A stretch of DNA of 64,000 nt from Gnetum montanum (Eukaryota; Streptophyta; Gnetopsida; Gnetales; Gnetaceae): assembly GCA_015680685.1 (NCBI GenBank), contig MNCI01000579.1, forward strand, positions 556,739 through 620,738, read 5' to 3'. Both the position numbers and the translations under genes were made by a program. This document shows positions 35,284-46,930 of the stretch, in pieces (the stretch's first letter is position 1; every line of letters begins with the position of its first letter). The notes beneath the pieces were generated by a model. The model saw only the letters and a list, made by a program, of their open reading frames with translations, was not told the origin of the DNA and did no database searches.

Positions 35284-37680
35284 ATGTCTTCTTCTTCACA
35301 TAAGAGCACTTCATCGCCTAGGACTAACAAAAGAGGTATTCAGTGGCATAATATACGTACCCATGATCTGCTAGTTCCTCAATAGTTTCATGTGGTATAT
35401 ACTCATCTCGATGAGCATGTACCTGATTTCACCTTTATTCTCCACCAAGACGAACAACTGCTTTGGAGAGACTTGGAGGGTAACATAGTATTGCCTCCAG
35501 ACCGATCAGTTCCCAACATGCTCCTTCATGCTCTCACACGAATAAGCATGTCACTTTTATACGTAGAATACATTGCACATGATCATGACTCAAGAGACTA
35601 TCATCCCACAGAAGCGAAACATCAAAGGGACTTGTGACAGGAGAGATACTATACATCTTTGAAGGGTAAATGGCCCCATAATGCTCTACATGTTTTGAAC
35701 GAAATTGAGGATGGTGAAACTGCTTCAATAGGTTCCCCACAAAATGATGTTCCTCCTCCTAACATTGGTCAGGGAGTGGTGTATTAGAACCTCCACTCCA
35801 CTATTCACAACCCTAGTTCTGATACCCACAAACATGAAGTGTTCAACAAAGAAACACGAACACATGATAAGGGAAAACATTCTGATCGTGATCACAATCG
35901 AGGCCAAGACCACTGAAAAGAAGGTAGAAAACACCATCATGGTGATGGTTCTCCTTCTTCTTCACCTTCATCATCATCTTTACCATCTCCTTTAGTGTCC
36001 AGATGTAGTCATAGGGAAACCAATGGTGAGGATAAGGAAAAATGAAGTGAAAGTCATTGATGAGATAGCCAAGAATGAGGACAAGGACACTCTAAAGAAT
36101 CAAGGCATAGAAGAAGGGAGAGTAGGGAACCACATAAACACCATAGATGCTACAAACGAGATGATCACGAAGGACCCCTACTTGCAACTTGAAGCATGCT
36201 AGATATAATGGAGGCCATAAGAGTTCCAACAAGGCACCAAAAGGATAGTAGGATCAAGAGGCTAGACATTAACAACATCACACAATTTAAAGGAGGATAC
36301 AATGCTGATCCTCAAAATCATTTACAAGTATTCCACGATGCATGTGCCTTCCAAAACATAAAAAATGAATGGAAAAAACTGAAGTTTCTCCCAAGGACAC
36401 TAGTGAAAGAAGTTGAAAGTTGGTACCAGTCCTTAGAACCAAAATCCATTCGGAGGTGGAGTACAATGTTAGAATTGTTCAATGATAAGTACCAAACTGA
36501 CTCCCGAGTGTCTAACCTATGGAAGCAAATCCAAGGATGGAAGCAAGGAAATCATGAACCCTTGGATGCTCCCATGGGCCACTATTACGCACTGTTACAT
36601 CATTGCCTTGGCCATGGTTATTTGACAGCGGGATCAACTACGTCATCTCGTGGATGGACTTAGGCATGAAACAAGAAGAACCCTTGGGATGTATGCACAA
36701 GGAAGGTTATCAGAGCTTAGGTCTCATCAAATTCATAGACTACTAGAGAAAGTTACCAAAGAAGAAGGTGAGCTATGAAAGAGAGAAAATGCAGAAGAAT
36801 ACAACTGAGATCCTTCCCTCCAAAAAAGGGGAGTGAGATTTTGTGAGGAGGAAGAAGAGTCACCACTCAAAGAGATGGTGAATAGAAAAACTTTGGCTCT
36901 CCAAAAGTTAACATCAAAAGTATCAGAAAAGGTAGACCAAATGTGGGACTCCTTAGATAGTAGGTTTGAAACTATTCTTAAAATTGTAGAGGAGTCTAAG
37001 GAGTGAGGTAGTGGCTGCAACAAAAAGAAAAAGAGAGAAGTGGAAAATGCACGTAACAAGGGTAAGGGAAAAATGGCCATCATAGAAGAGGTTGTGGATT
37101 CAGACATGGGCAATGATAGTGGATGCAAGATATGCCAATACGACCATCCTAAGGGATGTTGCCTAGTGATCTCACATCTACAAGAGTCTGGGATGTATGC
37201 ACTCAACCCATGACTAAATAAATGGCAAGCACCCCGACAATTACCTTATCCCCAAGGTAACTCAAGGCAGTTCCACCAACCTTCAACATATTATCCAAGT
37301 GGAACTCCACCATAACCCATTGAGAAACATCAATAGTGGCAATACCCACAGTCATGGGGGATGCCACCACCAAGGCCACAATACCCATACCGGAAACCTG
37401 ACTCATATGGCTACTACGTGCAACATCCAATCTCTCCACATGAATTTTTTAGTTACGTTACACCACAACATCACTACTAAGCTCATGAGTATTATAGAAC
37501 TCCTTATCCTAGGGGAGATAACCCACAAATATACCATCCTTAAAATCTATCTGCAGCTCTCACACCAATAGCTCCATTACCACCGGCTCTAGCAATGTAA
37601 GGGGAACTCCCTACTCAACTGCAGCAATGCAATGCCACAAGGGCTATAAATCCTCAACCCACTATTGGTTCTAACAACTG
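35284..37680 (+). pseudogene. Element C gag relic
   Basis: The ATG at 35284 (MSSSSHK) is 145 bp after the LTR and in frame with the capsid 912 nt later. Domains in order: an unlabelled N-terminal domain (35,390-35,640: VYTHLDEHVPDFTFILHQDE, LEGNIVLPPDRSVPNMLL); a His/Gly/Ser-rich linker near 35,930-35,990; capsid 36,196-36,663 (HLQVFHDACAFQNIKNEW, LELFNDKYQTDSRVSNLW); zinc knuckle C-x2-C-x3-H-x3-C-C at 37,123-37,160; and a Pro/Gln/Tyr-rich linker (about 37,280-37,680) with several TAA, TAG and TGA codons. A small indel near 36,620 shifts the frame. The gene is broken. Confidence 0.82.
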
Positions 37681-37681
37681 T

Positions 37682-38605
37682 ATGAAGAAAATACCTTTCT
37701 TCAGGACCAATAGTCCAACCAAGCCCTTACAACCACAAGTAGTTGAACCTCTGAATGCCTCCCCATCAAATAAAGCTTCAGAGCTCCCTTTGAATCAAAC
37801 ACCGAGCTCAATGCATACGGTTATGTTAACACATGCCGTTACTGACTGGATCAAGGTTGGCCACCTTTCTAGGAAATTCTCTAATCCTAGAAGCCCTCTA
37901 ATCTATCTCCAAATTGATGGGAATGATCCATGCAAAGCTCTTCTGGATTCAAGTTCTAGATTCAACTTAATATCACAAGAAATGTACAAAGCCTGGAACC
38001 TACCTCCATTAAAGAAGAGAAATATTCACCTAGAGCTAGCCGACCAGTCCATCATTGTTCCCTTGGAACTGATGGAGGACATCGTCACCACTGTGTGTGG
38101 GTGGTCGTACCCAACTAATTTCCTAGTGATACAAGTGAATAACGGTAAAGGGGACCTCCCAATAATAATGGGAAGGGCATGGATAAGTACTATAGATGCA
38201 CACCTAGGAATCTATGATCTTTCCCTAGAAATATCAAAGAAGAACAGTTTTGGAAAGATTGGGAAGAAGAAGGTTCCATGCATTACATACAGTGATACAA
38301 GGTGCAATTGCATGCAGAGATCATGGGTTGTGCAAAGTTTAGCATTGCTTGCATGCAACTGGTGTGCACAAAACATTAACATACAAAAGTGCCTATATGC
38401 AACAGCCACACAACAAGAAGACACCCAGTGGCTGATAGTTGATCAAGATAGCAACTCACTAATGTGCATGGAACTAACTGAGGGAATAACTTGCACTTAC
38501 ATCAAAAGCATAGATGCAATAGAGCAAGTCTGCTACCAACTTCCAAGCCTTAACCTTGAAAACATCAACTGGGGGAAGTTGGAAATTTCTGAAAAATTCA
38601 AATAA
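37682..38605 (+). pseudogene. Element C aspartic protease region
   Basis: An open stretch of 307 codons ending at TAA 38,603-38,605. It contains CKALLDSSSRFNLISQEM (about 37,932-37,985), the retropepsin loop with the Gly of D-S-G changed to Ser. IVTTVCGWSYPTNFLV and LPIIMGRAWISTIDAHLG follow. Because A and B have a Gln codon at the TAA position and read on into RT, the stop looks like a C-to-T change. D has the same stop. The protease would process gag-pol; the altered loop suggests it is inactive. Confidence 0.83.
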
Positions 38606-39525
38606 GAGCCCCTACAATTGAAACCATTGCCCACCGATTTGGAATATATGATTCTTGAAAATGGAAAACTGATAATCATCAATGCAATACTTGCTTCTAA
38701 GAAAAAAGGAAGATTGCTGAAAGTAATAAACAAGTGGTCAAAAGCCTTTGCCTGGTCATATCTCAAATTAACTAGAATAGATCCTAGGATATGCCAACAT
38801 AGAATTTACATTGACCCCTCCATGAAACCTAGAAAAAAACTGCAATTGAACCCAAAATTGAAGTAAGTAGTAAAAGAAGAAATAGAACAGCTTATTAAGG
38901 CTGGGTTCATATATCCCATTGCTGATAGAAAATGGGTTAGCCCTCTAGTAATCATGCCTAAAAATGGAGGCAAATGGAGGGTGTGCATAGATTTTATGCT
39001 GTTGAACATGGCAACATTTAAGGATCACTTTCCATTGCCATTCGTTGACCAAGTCTTAGACACCATAGCAGGGTACACTATTACAGGTTTTTGGATGGCT
39101 ATAGAAAATACAACCAAATACAGATAGCCCCAGAAGACCAAGCCAAGACAATGTTCACTAGTCCTTGGGGAATGTTTGCGTATAAAAAAATGTTGTTTGG
39201 CTTGTGTAATGCTCCTGCCATGTTTCAATGCCTAGTTCTAAGCATATTCCAACAACATATAGGGAATGGAGTGGAAGTCTTTATGGACGACTTCTCCACC
39301 TATGAAACAAGTTTTGACCAAGCCTTGGACCAATTAGAGCAAGTGCTGAAAAGATGCATAGAAACTAATCTAAGGCTCAATTGGCGGAAAAGCCATTTAA
39401 TGGTCCAAGAAGGCATAGTACTTGGGCATAAGGTTTCACATGCAGTAATAGAGGTAGACCTAGATAAAATTAGGGTCATCCAAGGAATCACGCATCAATT
39501 GAAAACTGTCAAAGACATTTGATCA
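38606..39525 (+). pseudogene. Element C reverse transcriptase
   Basis: After the stop, the frame reads through an N-terminal RT connection (DPRICQHRIYIDPSMKPR), then AGFIYPIADRKWVSPLVIMP, KWRVCIDFMLLN and KDHFPLPFVDQVLDTIAG. A one-base shift occurs near 39,085-39,095. The next piece, 39,091-39,522, reads IAPEDQAKTMFTSPWGMFAY, FGLCNAPAMFQ, VEVFMDDFSTYE and GIVLGHKVSHAVIEVDLDKI. FMDDFS with these flanks is what I recall for the Athila lineage. The catalytic DD pair is intact. Confidence 0.9.
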
Positions 39526-40090
39526 TTCCTTGGACACACTGGCTACTATAGGAGATTCATTGAGAACTTCTCCAAGCTTTCCAAACTGTTGGTAGAGCTA
39601 ACAAAGAAGGACGTACCTTTTGATTGGACCAGGGAATGTGAATAAGCATTCCAAACCTTGAAATGAAAGCTAGTAGAAACTCCCATTCTACAAGCTCTTG
39701 ACTGGTCTAGACCATACCACATCATGATTGATGCATCCAATTATGCCTTAGGAGCCGTACTTACACAGTTAGATGACCAAAATTGCCCTTACTACATCCA
39801 CTGTGCAAGTAGAAGTATCACCGATGCACAACTTAACTACACAACTATAGAGAAAGAATTAATGGCTGTAGTGTTTACATTGGATAAGTTTAGGCACTAT
39901 GTGTTAGGTTACAAAGTGTTCATCCACATGGATCATAGTGCAATCTAGTTCCTCATGAACAAGCCAACAGTTAGCCGTCATATTATACGATGGTTGGTAA
40001 TTCTATAGGAGTTCGATCTAACGATGATCGATTGGAAAGGCACCGAGAATGTAGTTGCAGATCATTTATCTTGGTTGCACTAGGACAACA
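39526..40090 (+). pseudogene. Element C RNase H
   Basis: [20 protein letters not shown] links RT to RNase H. The RNase H core reads MIDASNYALGAVLTQLDDQN (first Asp), TTIEKELMAVVFTLDKFRHY (Glu) and KVFIHMDHSAI (second Asp), followed by EFDLTMIDWKGTENVVADHL. Stops replace expected Glu, Lys and Gln codons near 39,644, 39,664, 39,946 and 40,007. It removes RNA from the cDNA hybrid in a live element. Confidence 0.88.
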
Positions 40091-41520
40091 AAGAGGATGA
40101 ATATGTAATGTTTGATCATTTTCCTAATGAAGCCCTCTTTTTCGGTGTAGTGAATAACCAACTACCCATGGAGACGAACTGGTATAGTAGCATTCTCACC
40201 TATCTCCTTACTCAACAAACACCGCAAGAGCTAGACCTTAGGAAGAAACAATAGTTTCTTCATAGAGCCAAGCACTTCATGGAGATCAATGGACAACTTT
40301 AAAAAGTGTCCTAATGGCTTGGTTCGATAGTGCATGCCCGAGGTAGACCAACTGAGAGATCTCCAAGACACTCATGAGGGCCCTTGTGGGGGTCACTATG
40401 CGGGAAGACGAATGGCTATTAAGATCTTTCTTGTAGGATATTACTGGCCAACATTATTTTGGGATGCCCATCAATTTGTCTGATCTTGTGAGTGCTATCA
40501 ATGTGATGGGGGAATGACTGCTAAACTGGAGGGTCCGCAACAATGGATTCAACCATTAGAATCCTTCGACATTTGGGGAATAGACTTTATGGGGCCCATT
40601 ACACCAATGTCCAATGGAAAAACTTACATTGTAGTTTCCGTAGACTATTTAACAAAATGAGCTGAAGCAGCTGCTATTAAAGACTGCACATCATCTATAG
40701 CTTCATGATTTGTGCAACAACAAATCGTAAATAGGTTTGGTGTGCCATGTGCACTTATTTCGGATAATGGAACACACTTCACAGGTGCAACTTTTTGAAA
40801 GTTAATGCAACGCTTAGGGGTTGAACATAAATTGACTACACCTTATCACCCCTAAGCTAACGGACAAGCTGAGGTCACCAACAAAGAGATCACTAAAATA
40901 TTGACTAGGAAAATTAGCGAGTATAGGTGAGATTGGAGCACTAAACTGAATGATGCTCTTTGGGCATACCACTCCACTTGGAAACTCCCTATAGGCTACT
41001 CTCCCTATGAGTTAGTGTACGGAAGTACGAAAAGCTTCTAATGCTTCCGATTCAAACTGAGCTCTGTACATTATCAACAACTTGTAACCTCCACCTCAAC
41101 CTTGATCTAGCACAAAAACAAAGGTTGGAAACTTTAAACGTGCTAGAGGAAAACCGATTAGCTGCCCTATCATCAAATGAGTTGCACAAGGCATATAACA
41201 AGCAACGTCATTACTTGAAGATTTGAAAGGTTAAGTATCAACCAGGAGATAAGGTTCTCTACTGGAACCCCACACATGTGCCACAACGCACAAAATTTTA
41301 AACACTGTGGGAAGGACCTTACATTATTCATGCAACCTTTCCTTCAGGGGCCATGACCATATACAAACCTGAGAGCCTTGATAAGAGATTGTTAGTCAAT
41401 GTACAATAGACCAAACCCTTCCATGAATTTAGAATAGTTAGTGCACATAATACCTCTGAGAAGGGACAACCATGCTCACTATTTCGGATCTCCTCCTTCA
41501 AACTTATTCATGGGGGAGAT
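40091..41520 (+). pseudogene. Element C integrase
   Basis: A zinc-binding HHCC module is visible at about 40,360-40,510 (THEGPCGGHYAGRRMAIK, then CECYQC). The catalytic core has FDIWGIDFMGPITP near 40,566, ALISDNGTHFTGATF near 40,750 and ANGQAEVTNKEITK near 40,856 (the D, D, E positions). The C-terminal domain holds QPGDKVLYWNPTHVPQ near 41,238. Stops stand for Trp at 40,660 (TGA) and for Arg and Gln elsewhere, for example CCC-TAA before GCTAACGGA. The structure is complete but dead. Confidence 0.88.
41504..41520 (+). promoter_or_regulatory. Internal PPT-like site after pol, element C
   Basis: TTATTCATGGGGGAGAT at the end of pol repeats the ATTCAGTCATGGGGG tract that precedes the 3' LTR, here 1.6 kb downstream. 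Confidence 0.55.
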
Positions 41521-43133
41521 GGCCACCTCTACTAACCATTTGAGGCCCTTAGTTCCTTTTAAAGTTTTTTTTTACACATTTGTTTTACAAATTTCTTTAA
41601 TTTTTCTTGTTTTTGTTTTGCAACATCATTTATACTTTCTCATTTCTTTGTGTGACTATTTTTTTTTGTTATTGTTATTGTTTTTGTTTTGTTAGATTCA
41701 TCACCTAATAAGTGCTCTTGATGGTGGTATTAACTGTATTCTATTGATTGCTAATGTTTGGTTTTTACCTTTGAGTTATAATGTTGATACTAAGGTATGA
41801 TTCTTTTGATATAACAGGCAATGAGTCGACATCATCCATGCACCCATGCATCCATGAATTTCTATGGTCTCTCTTGGCTTGGAACTGCACAGTCCCCTTC
41901 TTTAATAATAAAACTATTAATGAATTGGTGACTGGGCATTTTTCAAACTAAGGAAGGACTCAAGGATTGAAAAGGGTGTGATTTCAAAGGGACTTGATGC
42001 ATTTGTGCTGGCTATTCTCTTGGGTGTTTGGATGTTTTCTTCTTGAGTTTTCCTTACCATTATGACATTGCTCCATTATCGGGAAGCTGAGCCAATAAAA
42101 ATAAGTCTTTGCATGGTGTGGTTCACATGCAAAAAAAAAAAAATAGTGAGAATTCAAAGCACACCCCTTAGAAAAAATAATCATCTGGACTACAAGCACT
42201 GGTTATGGAACTAAATAGACATGTTCCCTCTAACTAAGGCCCTTTCTCGCTTCCTACCTCTCCCTTTCTCGTTTTCCTTGGAATGGTGTTGACTCTTTGG
42301 TGGAAGCATTCTTGTTACTTCAAGTGGATGGATTGGCCAAGTGTATTAATGCGAAGTCACTGGATGTGGATTGTTTAAGGTTGGATTTGGAATGAGATCT
42401 ACTCAGTCACATTAACCATAAATGCACAAGGGGTTGTACACCACCTTATTCTTTTTTGTTTTGTTTCATTCCCATATTTGACATCCATTTTATCGATTTT
42501 GTCGTTGTTTATTTTTCTCCATCTTTCTTATTCCTTATCTTTTTCTATTCTATCACTACTAGATGATCACTCTTAGTCATGGGGACCCTGGTCCAATTTT
42601 TTCAATTTTTCCTAACCCCTACACCTTGGGTAGTCACCAGTGTTATATCTCTAGAATCCGTATTGGCCATATCACAACTCAGCCAATGGATCTTACATCG
42701 AGGCAAGGTATCAACTGTATTGTACTTATCCTTGCTCATATGTCACTGTGTTGTGTGTGCAGATGGCAATCATATAGCAATGGACTAGACCTAGAGGAAA
42801 CACTCAGGATGGACTAGTGCTGGAATGGTTGTGTAAGGAACAAGATTGATGGTGCGACTATGGATGGACAACCAAAGGTGCAATCTTGGCGTCAGCAACA
42901 ACATGTCTTCTCCTTTTCTCTCTCACTCTCTCTCTCTTCTCTCTCAGCTGTCAAATAAGGATGGATGTCAATTGTGTATAGTGTTCACTCTTGTAGTCAT
43001 GAATACTAATGTTAACATGTATTGTAATGTTGATCCATTCACATTTCATCCCATTCACCATTAGTTTTCATTTAAGTCAATAATCCCATACCTTCCCAAT
43101 ATTTTGTAAGGAACTTGAGGACGAGTTTTCATT
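41521..43133 (+). other. Element C 3' spacer
   Basis: 1.6 kb homologous to the spacer of D: CTATGGTCTCTCTTGGCTTG near 41,861 occurs in D near 55,160. A run of CT repeats lies at 42,918-42,950. Positions 42,759-42,910 match D 53,850-53,993 and, allowing one base of shift, both encode CRWQSY(S/N)NGLDLE and then GTRLMxRLWMDNxRxN. The segment is preceded by a pyrimidine/TG tract ending in CAG that looks like a splice acceptor. No other frame is credible. Confidence 0.5.
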
Positions 43134-43147
43134 CAGTCATGGGGGTA
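43134..43147 (+). promoter_or_regulatory. Element C 3' polypurine tract
   Basis: CAGTCATGGGGGTA abuts the 3' LTR. Confidence 0.7.
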
Positions 43148-43982
43148 TGATGAACCACGATATCGCATACTTGATATCGCATACGTGATATCGTGCACGC
43201 GATATCACATCCACCACTCGATATCACATACATGATATGCATCCTGCCTCATCTTCTATAAATAAGAGGCGGTGCCCTTGGTTCCAATACAATTAGATTT
43301 AGACCCTTAGCCAAACTCTTGTAGTTTTTTCATTCTAGAGTTAGAATTATTTCTGTGTGCCCACAATAGGAGTCATAGAGTGCACAGATCTTTATTCGAG
43401 CAATTTGTACCTAAGCACAATTTTGTGTACAACAATAAAGATGAACTTTATGATAAACCTTGCAGCATACAGATTAAGCTAATTAGTAATTAATGATTTT
43501 TTAACGCTTTCCTAGTTAATTAATATCTCTCTCAACCTTCAACCCCCTTAGTTAAATACACTTAGTATGACCGCTTCGAGCATGCGTGTAGTGCTTGGTA
43601 ACCCAGTAACGATTAGCGTTTGGTAACCCCAGTAGTGTTGCACTAGTTCAGGATGTGTATGGCAAGTGGGAACGGATACTGGTGTTAGGAACATTTAGAA
43701 ACTAGTTAATGAATAGTTAATGTAAGTTAGCCACTTAGTTCTCTCTCCCTCTCCTTTATTAGCAGAAGATATAAAAAATCCAAAAGCTATAAAAATCATA
43801 TACCTCAAGCTTACTTAACCATACAACTGTGAAAATATAGGTAAGTTTGGAAAGACAATGATTGATTAACCCTGAGTGTTCCATTAAGGCGCATAAGCAC
43901 TTGGTCCTTGGAGTTCCACCGAATCGTGCGTGAAACGCTCGTATTCGTATGGTTGAGTGTAGGGGTACCTCGCCACTCATCA
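43148..43982 (+). repeat. Element C 3' LTR
   Basis: 835 bp, TGATGAACCACGATATC to CGCCACTCATCA, followed by CTTGC. It has GATATC palindromes at 43,158-43,240, TATAAATA at 43,257-43,264 and AATAAA near 43,433. Confidence 0.93.
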
Positions 43983-43987
43983 CTTGC

Positions 43988-44522
43988 TATTGTAATGTTT
44001 TCCCAAGTCTCTACCTTGACTGTCACTCTTTCCTAAACCTAATTTATGAACTGTGGATTGCAGGTTCAGGGTTGCACCCTCATCACTAATAACAAGGGGT
44101 GGAGAATCTTCATGTTGAGAACCTTCAAAGGGAGGATCCTCATTGTCATCTTGATCTAGTAGGAACAAGGAATTAGTGTAATGTTTTCCCTTCATAGCCT
44201 CATGGAGCTTCTTCCAATGTTGATCTCATCTACATTGTGTTTTAGTGGGACAGTAGCCTTGATTGTCATAACCATCCACAACATATTCTTCATGAAGATC
44301 TGAGATGCCCAACTTCTTAAGAGTTTTAAACAGCATCCCAGGTATAGATCGATCGAGAGGCAAGATGATGTTGACCTCCATATCATGCCATCGTAGCTGT
44401 TCATCCTGATGTAGGATGAAGGTGAAATATGGTACATATTCATTAGGATGAATATATATCACTTTACACTCCTATGGGGTTGACGGTTTGACATCTTCAC
44501 ATATTTGGGAAGAAGAAGACAT
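43988..44522 (-). pseudogene. Element B gag, 5' part (before the C insertion)
   Basis: The ATG at 44522 begins MSSSSQ, like C and D. The shared N-terminal domain follows (VIYIHPNEYVPYFTFILHQD, MEVNIILPLDRSIPGML, EEYVVDGYDNQGYCPT), then an acidic stretch (LDQDDNEDPPFEGSQHEDSP) and the start of the linker, where element C interrupts it. Joining across one CTTGC copy continues at 34,319. Confidence 0.78.
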
Positions 44523-44655
44523 TTTGCAAAACGAATAAAATTATTAGTGTGCTTAGTAGTTTATATGTTGTTGAGAGTGATGTTGACCTTGAGTTGTTCC
44601 AACAATATAAATAATATTCACTAATCCTAGATAGCACACATTTCAACAAACAAAG

Positions 44656-44673
44656 TCCTCAACAATGGTGCCA
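44656..44673 (-). promoter_or_regulatory. Element B primer-binding site
   Basis: The minus strand reads TGGCACCATTGTTGAGGA, one base from the LTR, similar to the sites of C and D. Confidence 0.65.
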
Positions 44674-44674
44674 A

Positions 44675-45603
44675 TGATGAGCGGTGAGGTACCCCTATGC
44701 CCAACCATACGAATCACAAGCATTCATGCATGATTTGATCAAATTTTGTGGACTTTGTAGTTTCCAGTGCACTAGTCTTCTAGGAAGTGAATCTTTGCCT
44801 TAAGGTTAATTATTGTCTTCCCAATTACACTTGTGATGTACATTAGTATGGTTAAGTGTAATTAAAGCATCTGATTTTTATCATTTTCTATTTTATGGCT
44901 TGGTGTTCAAAAGGAGATAAAAGTAATTGGATTAACTAATTTAAATTAACTAATTAACTAGTGTCTAACTAGTCCTAACATAAACATTTGGTCCAACCTT
45001 TCACACACGTCCTGAACCCATGTATCAACTGTTGGATTACCAAGCGCTACACTACTGGAAGTACCAAGCAATAATGCTACTAGGATTACCAAGCAAATAC
45101 GTGTTACGCTCGAAGTGGTCATACTTATGTGTTTAATCTATCTTGCTTAATCACTTCATTAACTTAATTATTGCAAAAATTTAATAAATAATTGAAAGCA
45201 TTAAATAAATAATTGAAAACATTAAATGCATAAACAAAATATTTAATCTATTCAAAGTTCTATAAGGTTTATCAGAAAGCTTGTCTTTATTAGCGCACAC
45301 ACTGTTGTGCTCAGGTACAACAATGCTTGAATAAAGATCCGTATACTCAATGACTCCTACTGTAGGCACTCGGGAGGAAAATTCTCATTCTCAATTAAAC
45401 AAACTGCAAGAGCTTCATTGCTGAAAAATCTCTATTGCCATAAATGTGGCTAGTGGGCGCATATTTATAGTTGAACACTATGTCGATGGGGCCTTGTTGA
45501 CGGATGATATGTTGCATTGATGAGGCCTTGTCAACAAGGCCCAGTTGATGAGGCCACATCGATGAGGCCTTGTCAATGTAGCCAACTGAACTCCGACTCA
45601 TCA
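44675..45603 (-). repeat. Element B 5' LTR
   Basis: 929 bp, minus strand TGATGAGTCGGAG to CCGCTCATCA, outer flank CTTGG. U3 contains at least four alternating motifs of the form CAAGGCCTCATCGATG and CATCAACTGGGCCTTGTTG (45,480-45,590) upstream of TATAAATA at about 45,463-45,470. Confidence 0.92.
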
Positions 45604-45608
45604 CTTGG

Positions 45609-46930
45609 TATAAACTACTATTTTTACTAACCCACCAGGTTATGACTTGCATAGGAAATCTATAATTATACTATGGCCTTGAAAATGCTATGCAAATCTT
45701 TGCCTTAACCCTTGGCTATGGTTTAACAATTGGAGATAGTGTCTTACAACTCAACTTAGAAAGTAAAATCATCCTTACAAATTAAATTGAATTGATTTGA
45801 TTAGTTTAATAAAATCTATTAAATGTATGCAACACGAATAAAACTTTGATTTTACAAAATAAATTAATAGGAAGACAAATAGGATTCAAGGAGAAGATTA
45901 CAAAACTTATTCACATCATACAAATAATAAATGAAGAGAAGAATTTAAAAATCAAATAAAAGGATTAACGTGGAAGATACAAACCATAATGAACCACGCG
46001 ACCATTGACACATGGATGTCCGAACACGAGAACACGCAAGAACACGTATAAGAGAAATGAATGGGGACCGGAATTGATGACGAATGCTTAAATAAAAATG
46101 CTAAAAGAGATTACGACAAAACAAGTAATGTTAAAGGTAATCCAACTAGTAGACACGTGCATACAGATAACATGAAAAAAGGTTATCAAGGCATGCGCAA
46201 GGATCATTGTCCTGTACGTATGACGGTTTAAATTAATGCAGAGATAATGATATGCAAATTGTGAACCAAGATAATTATTGGTTACAATGAGTGAAAACTC
46301 ATTTAAAGTTCTGCTGGGCTTGGAAAAAGAATCGGAAAAACGCGGTGATTCAGATAGGTCAGTGAATAAACTCGGCCACATATTAAACCACTTACTATAC
46401 TAATAATGATGGTTAAATTTCTTTATTCATTATTTTGCTGCAGTAGGATGAATTTTTTTAAGAGACTAACAGCTAACTTTTAATCCTAATTGAAAAGTAG
46501 ATTCATATAATCATCAATAAGAGATAAGTCTTAAGTATATAAAACTGATATAGAGCTTTAAGATAAAGAAAGGTAAAGAGAATTTGAAAAATTAATGACA
46601 ATTTAAAATTAATTTTTATAAACAACCTACAAGCACAGCATACTCTTTTCTGCCTATTAGCACTGTTTCCGCTCGCTAATTAACAAGTAAATTTGTATAC
46701 TTGGTGGCTTGTTCCTTTTATTTTATTACTGGTTACTTTTTACTTTCTAATTAGATAATTAAGCCAAAGTGCCAAACTCACCTGTCAACTCAGCTCAGGA
46801 GAAAAGATGAACCCGCGGTTACTCGCCTTGTTGGTTCCCACCTCTGTAAAGTTCAACAATATTTGATATGTATCGGGACGGCAGGGACAATTTGCGGTGT
46901 AAGTCTGAATGTGGTCTACCTCTGCGTTGA
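45609..46930. repeat. Host tandem-duplication unit 2, right part
   Basis: It continues unit 2 after element B and is collinear with unit 1: 45,700-45,960 corresponds to 7,890-8,180 (CCTTAACCYTT, AGTGYCTTACAAC, GAAGAATT(T/A)AAAA). Weaker similarity runs to about 46,170 versus 8,365. Positions 46,170-46,930 have no protein match and no clear repeat. Confidence 0.6.

Larger units (their letters stand above)
34320..43982 (+). mobile_element. Element C: Athila-like LTR retrotransposon nested in B, TSD CTTGC
   Basis: 9.66 kb in plus orientation, flanked by CTTGC at 34315-34319 and 43983-43987. It lies inside the gag linker of element B, so it inserted later. Structure: 5' LTR, PBS, single-frame gag-pol, internal PPT-like site, 3' spacer, PPT, 3' LTR. 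There is no additional ORF after pol. Its LTRs are similar by eye over their length but differ at many positions, so the insertion is not recent. Confidence 0.93.
22631..45603 (-). mobile_element. Element B: Athila-like LTR retrotransposon split by element C, TSD CTTGG
   Basis: Flanked by CTTGG at 22626-22630 and 45604-45608. Removing element C and one copy of its duplication leaves about 13.3 kb. Order in minus sense: 5' LTR, PBS, gag (broken by C), protease, RT, RNase H, integrase, internal PPT-like site, spacer with internal TATA module, additional ORF, PPT, 3' LTR. It is the closest relative of A in the window: both have the extra ORF and the same type of LTR promoter module. Confidence 0.9.

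Noticed and set aside
36733-37206. A 157-codon minus-strand ORF in element C
   Set aside because: It is antisense to the gag zinc-knuckle region, whose plus-strand frame is conserved in A, B and D.
38603-38605. The stop between protease and RT in C and D as a programmed readthrough signal
   Set aside because: A and B have Gln codons at this position and no special downstream context is evident, so a shared C-to-T mutation is simpler.
41984-42199. Minus-strand ORFs in the C spacer
   Set aside because: They are antisense to a non-coding spacer and not conserved in the homologous part of D.
42918-42950. CT-rich run as a functional element
   Set aside because: A simple repeat; the matching GA run in D shows it is inherited with the spacer, and nothing more can be said.
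46807-46866. A 20-codon ORF with a hydrophobic Leu-rich start, upstream of the lectin fragment, as a possible signal peptide of a ribosome-inactivating protein
   Set aside because: It ends in a stop after 19 residues, no A-chain motif follows in any frame within 600 bp, and the resemblance is only compositional.
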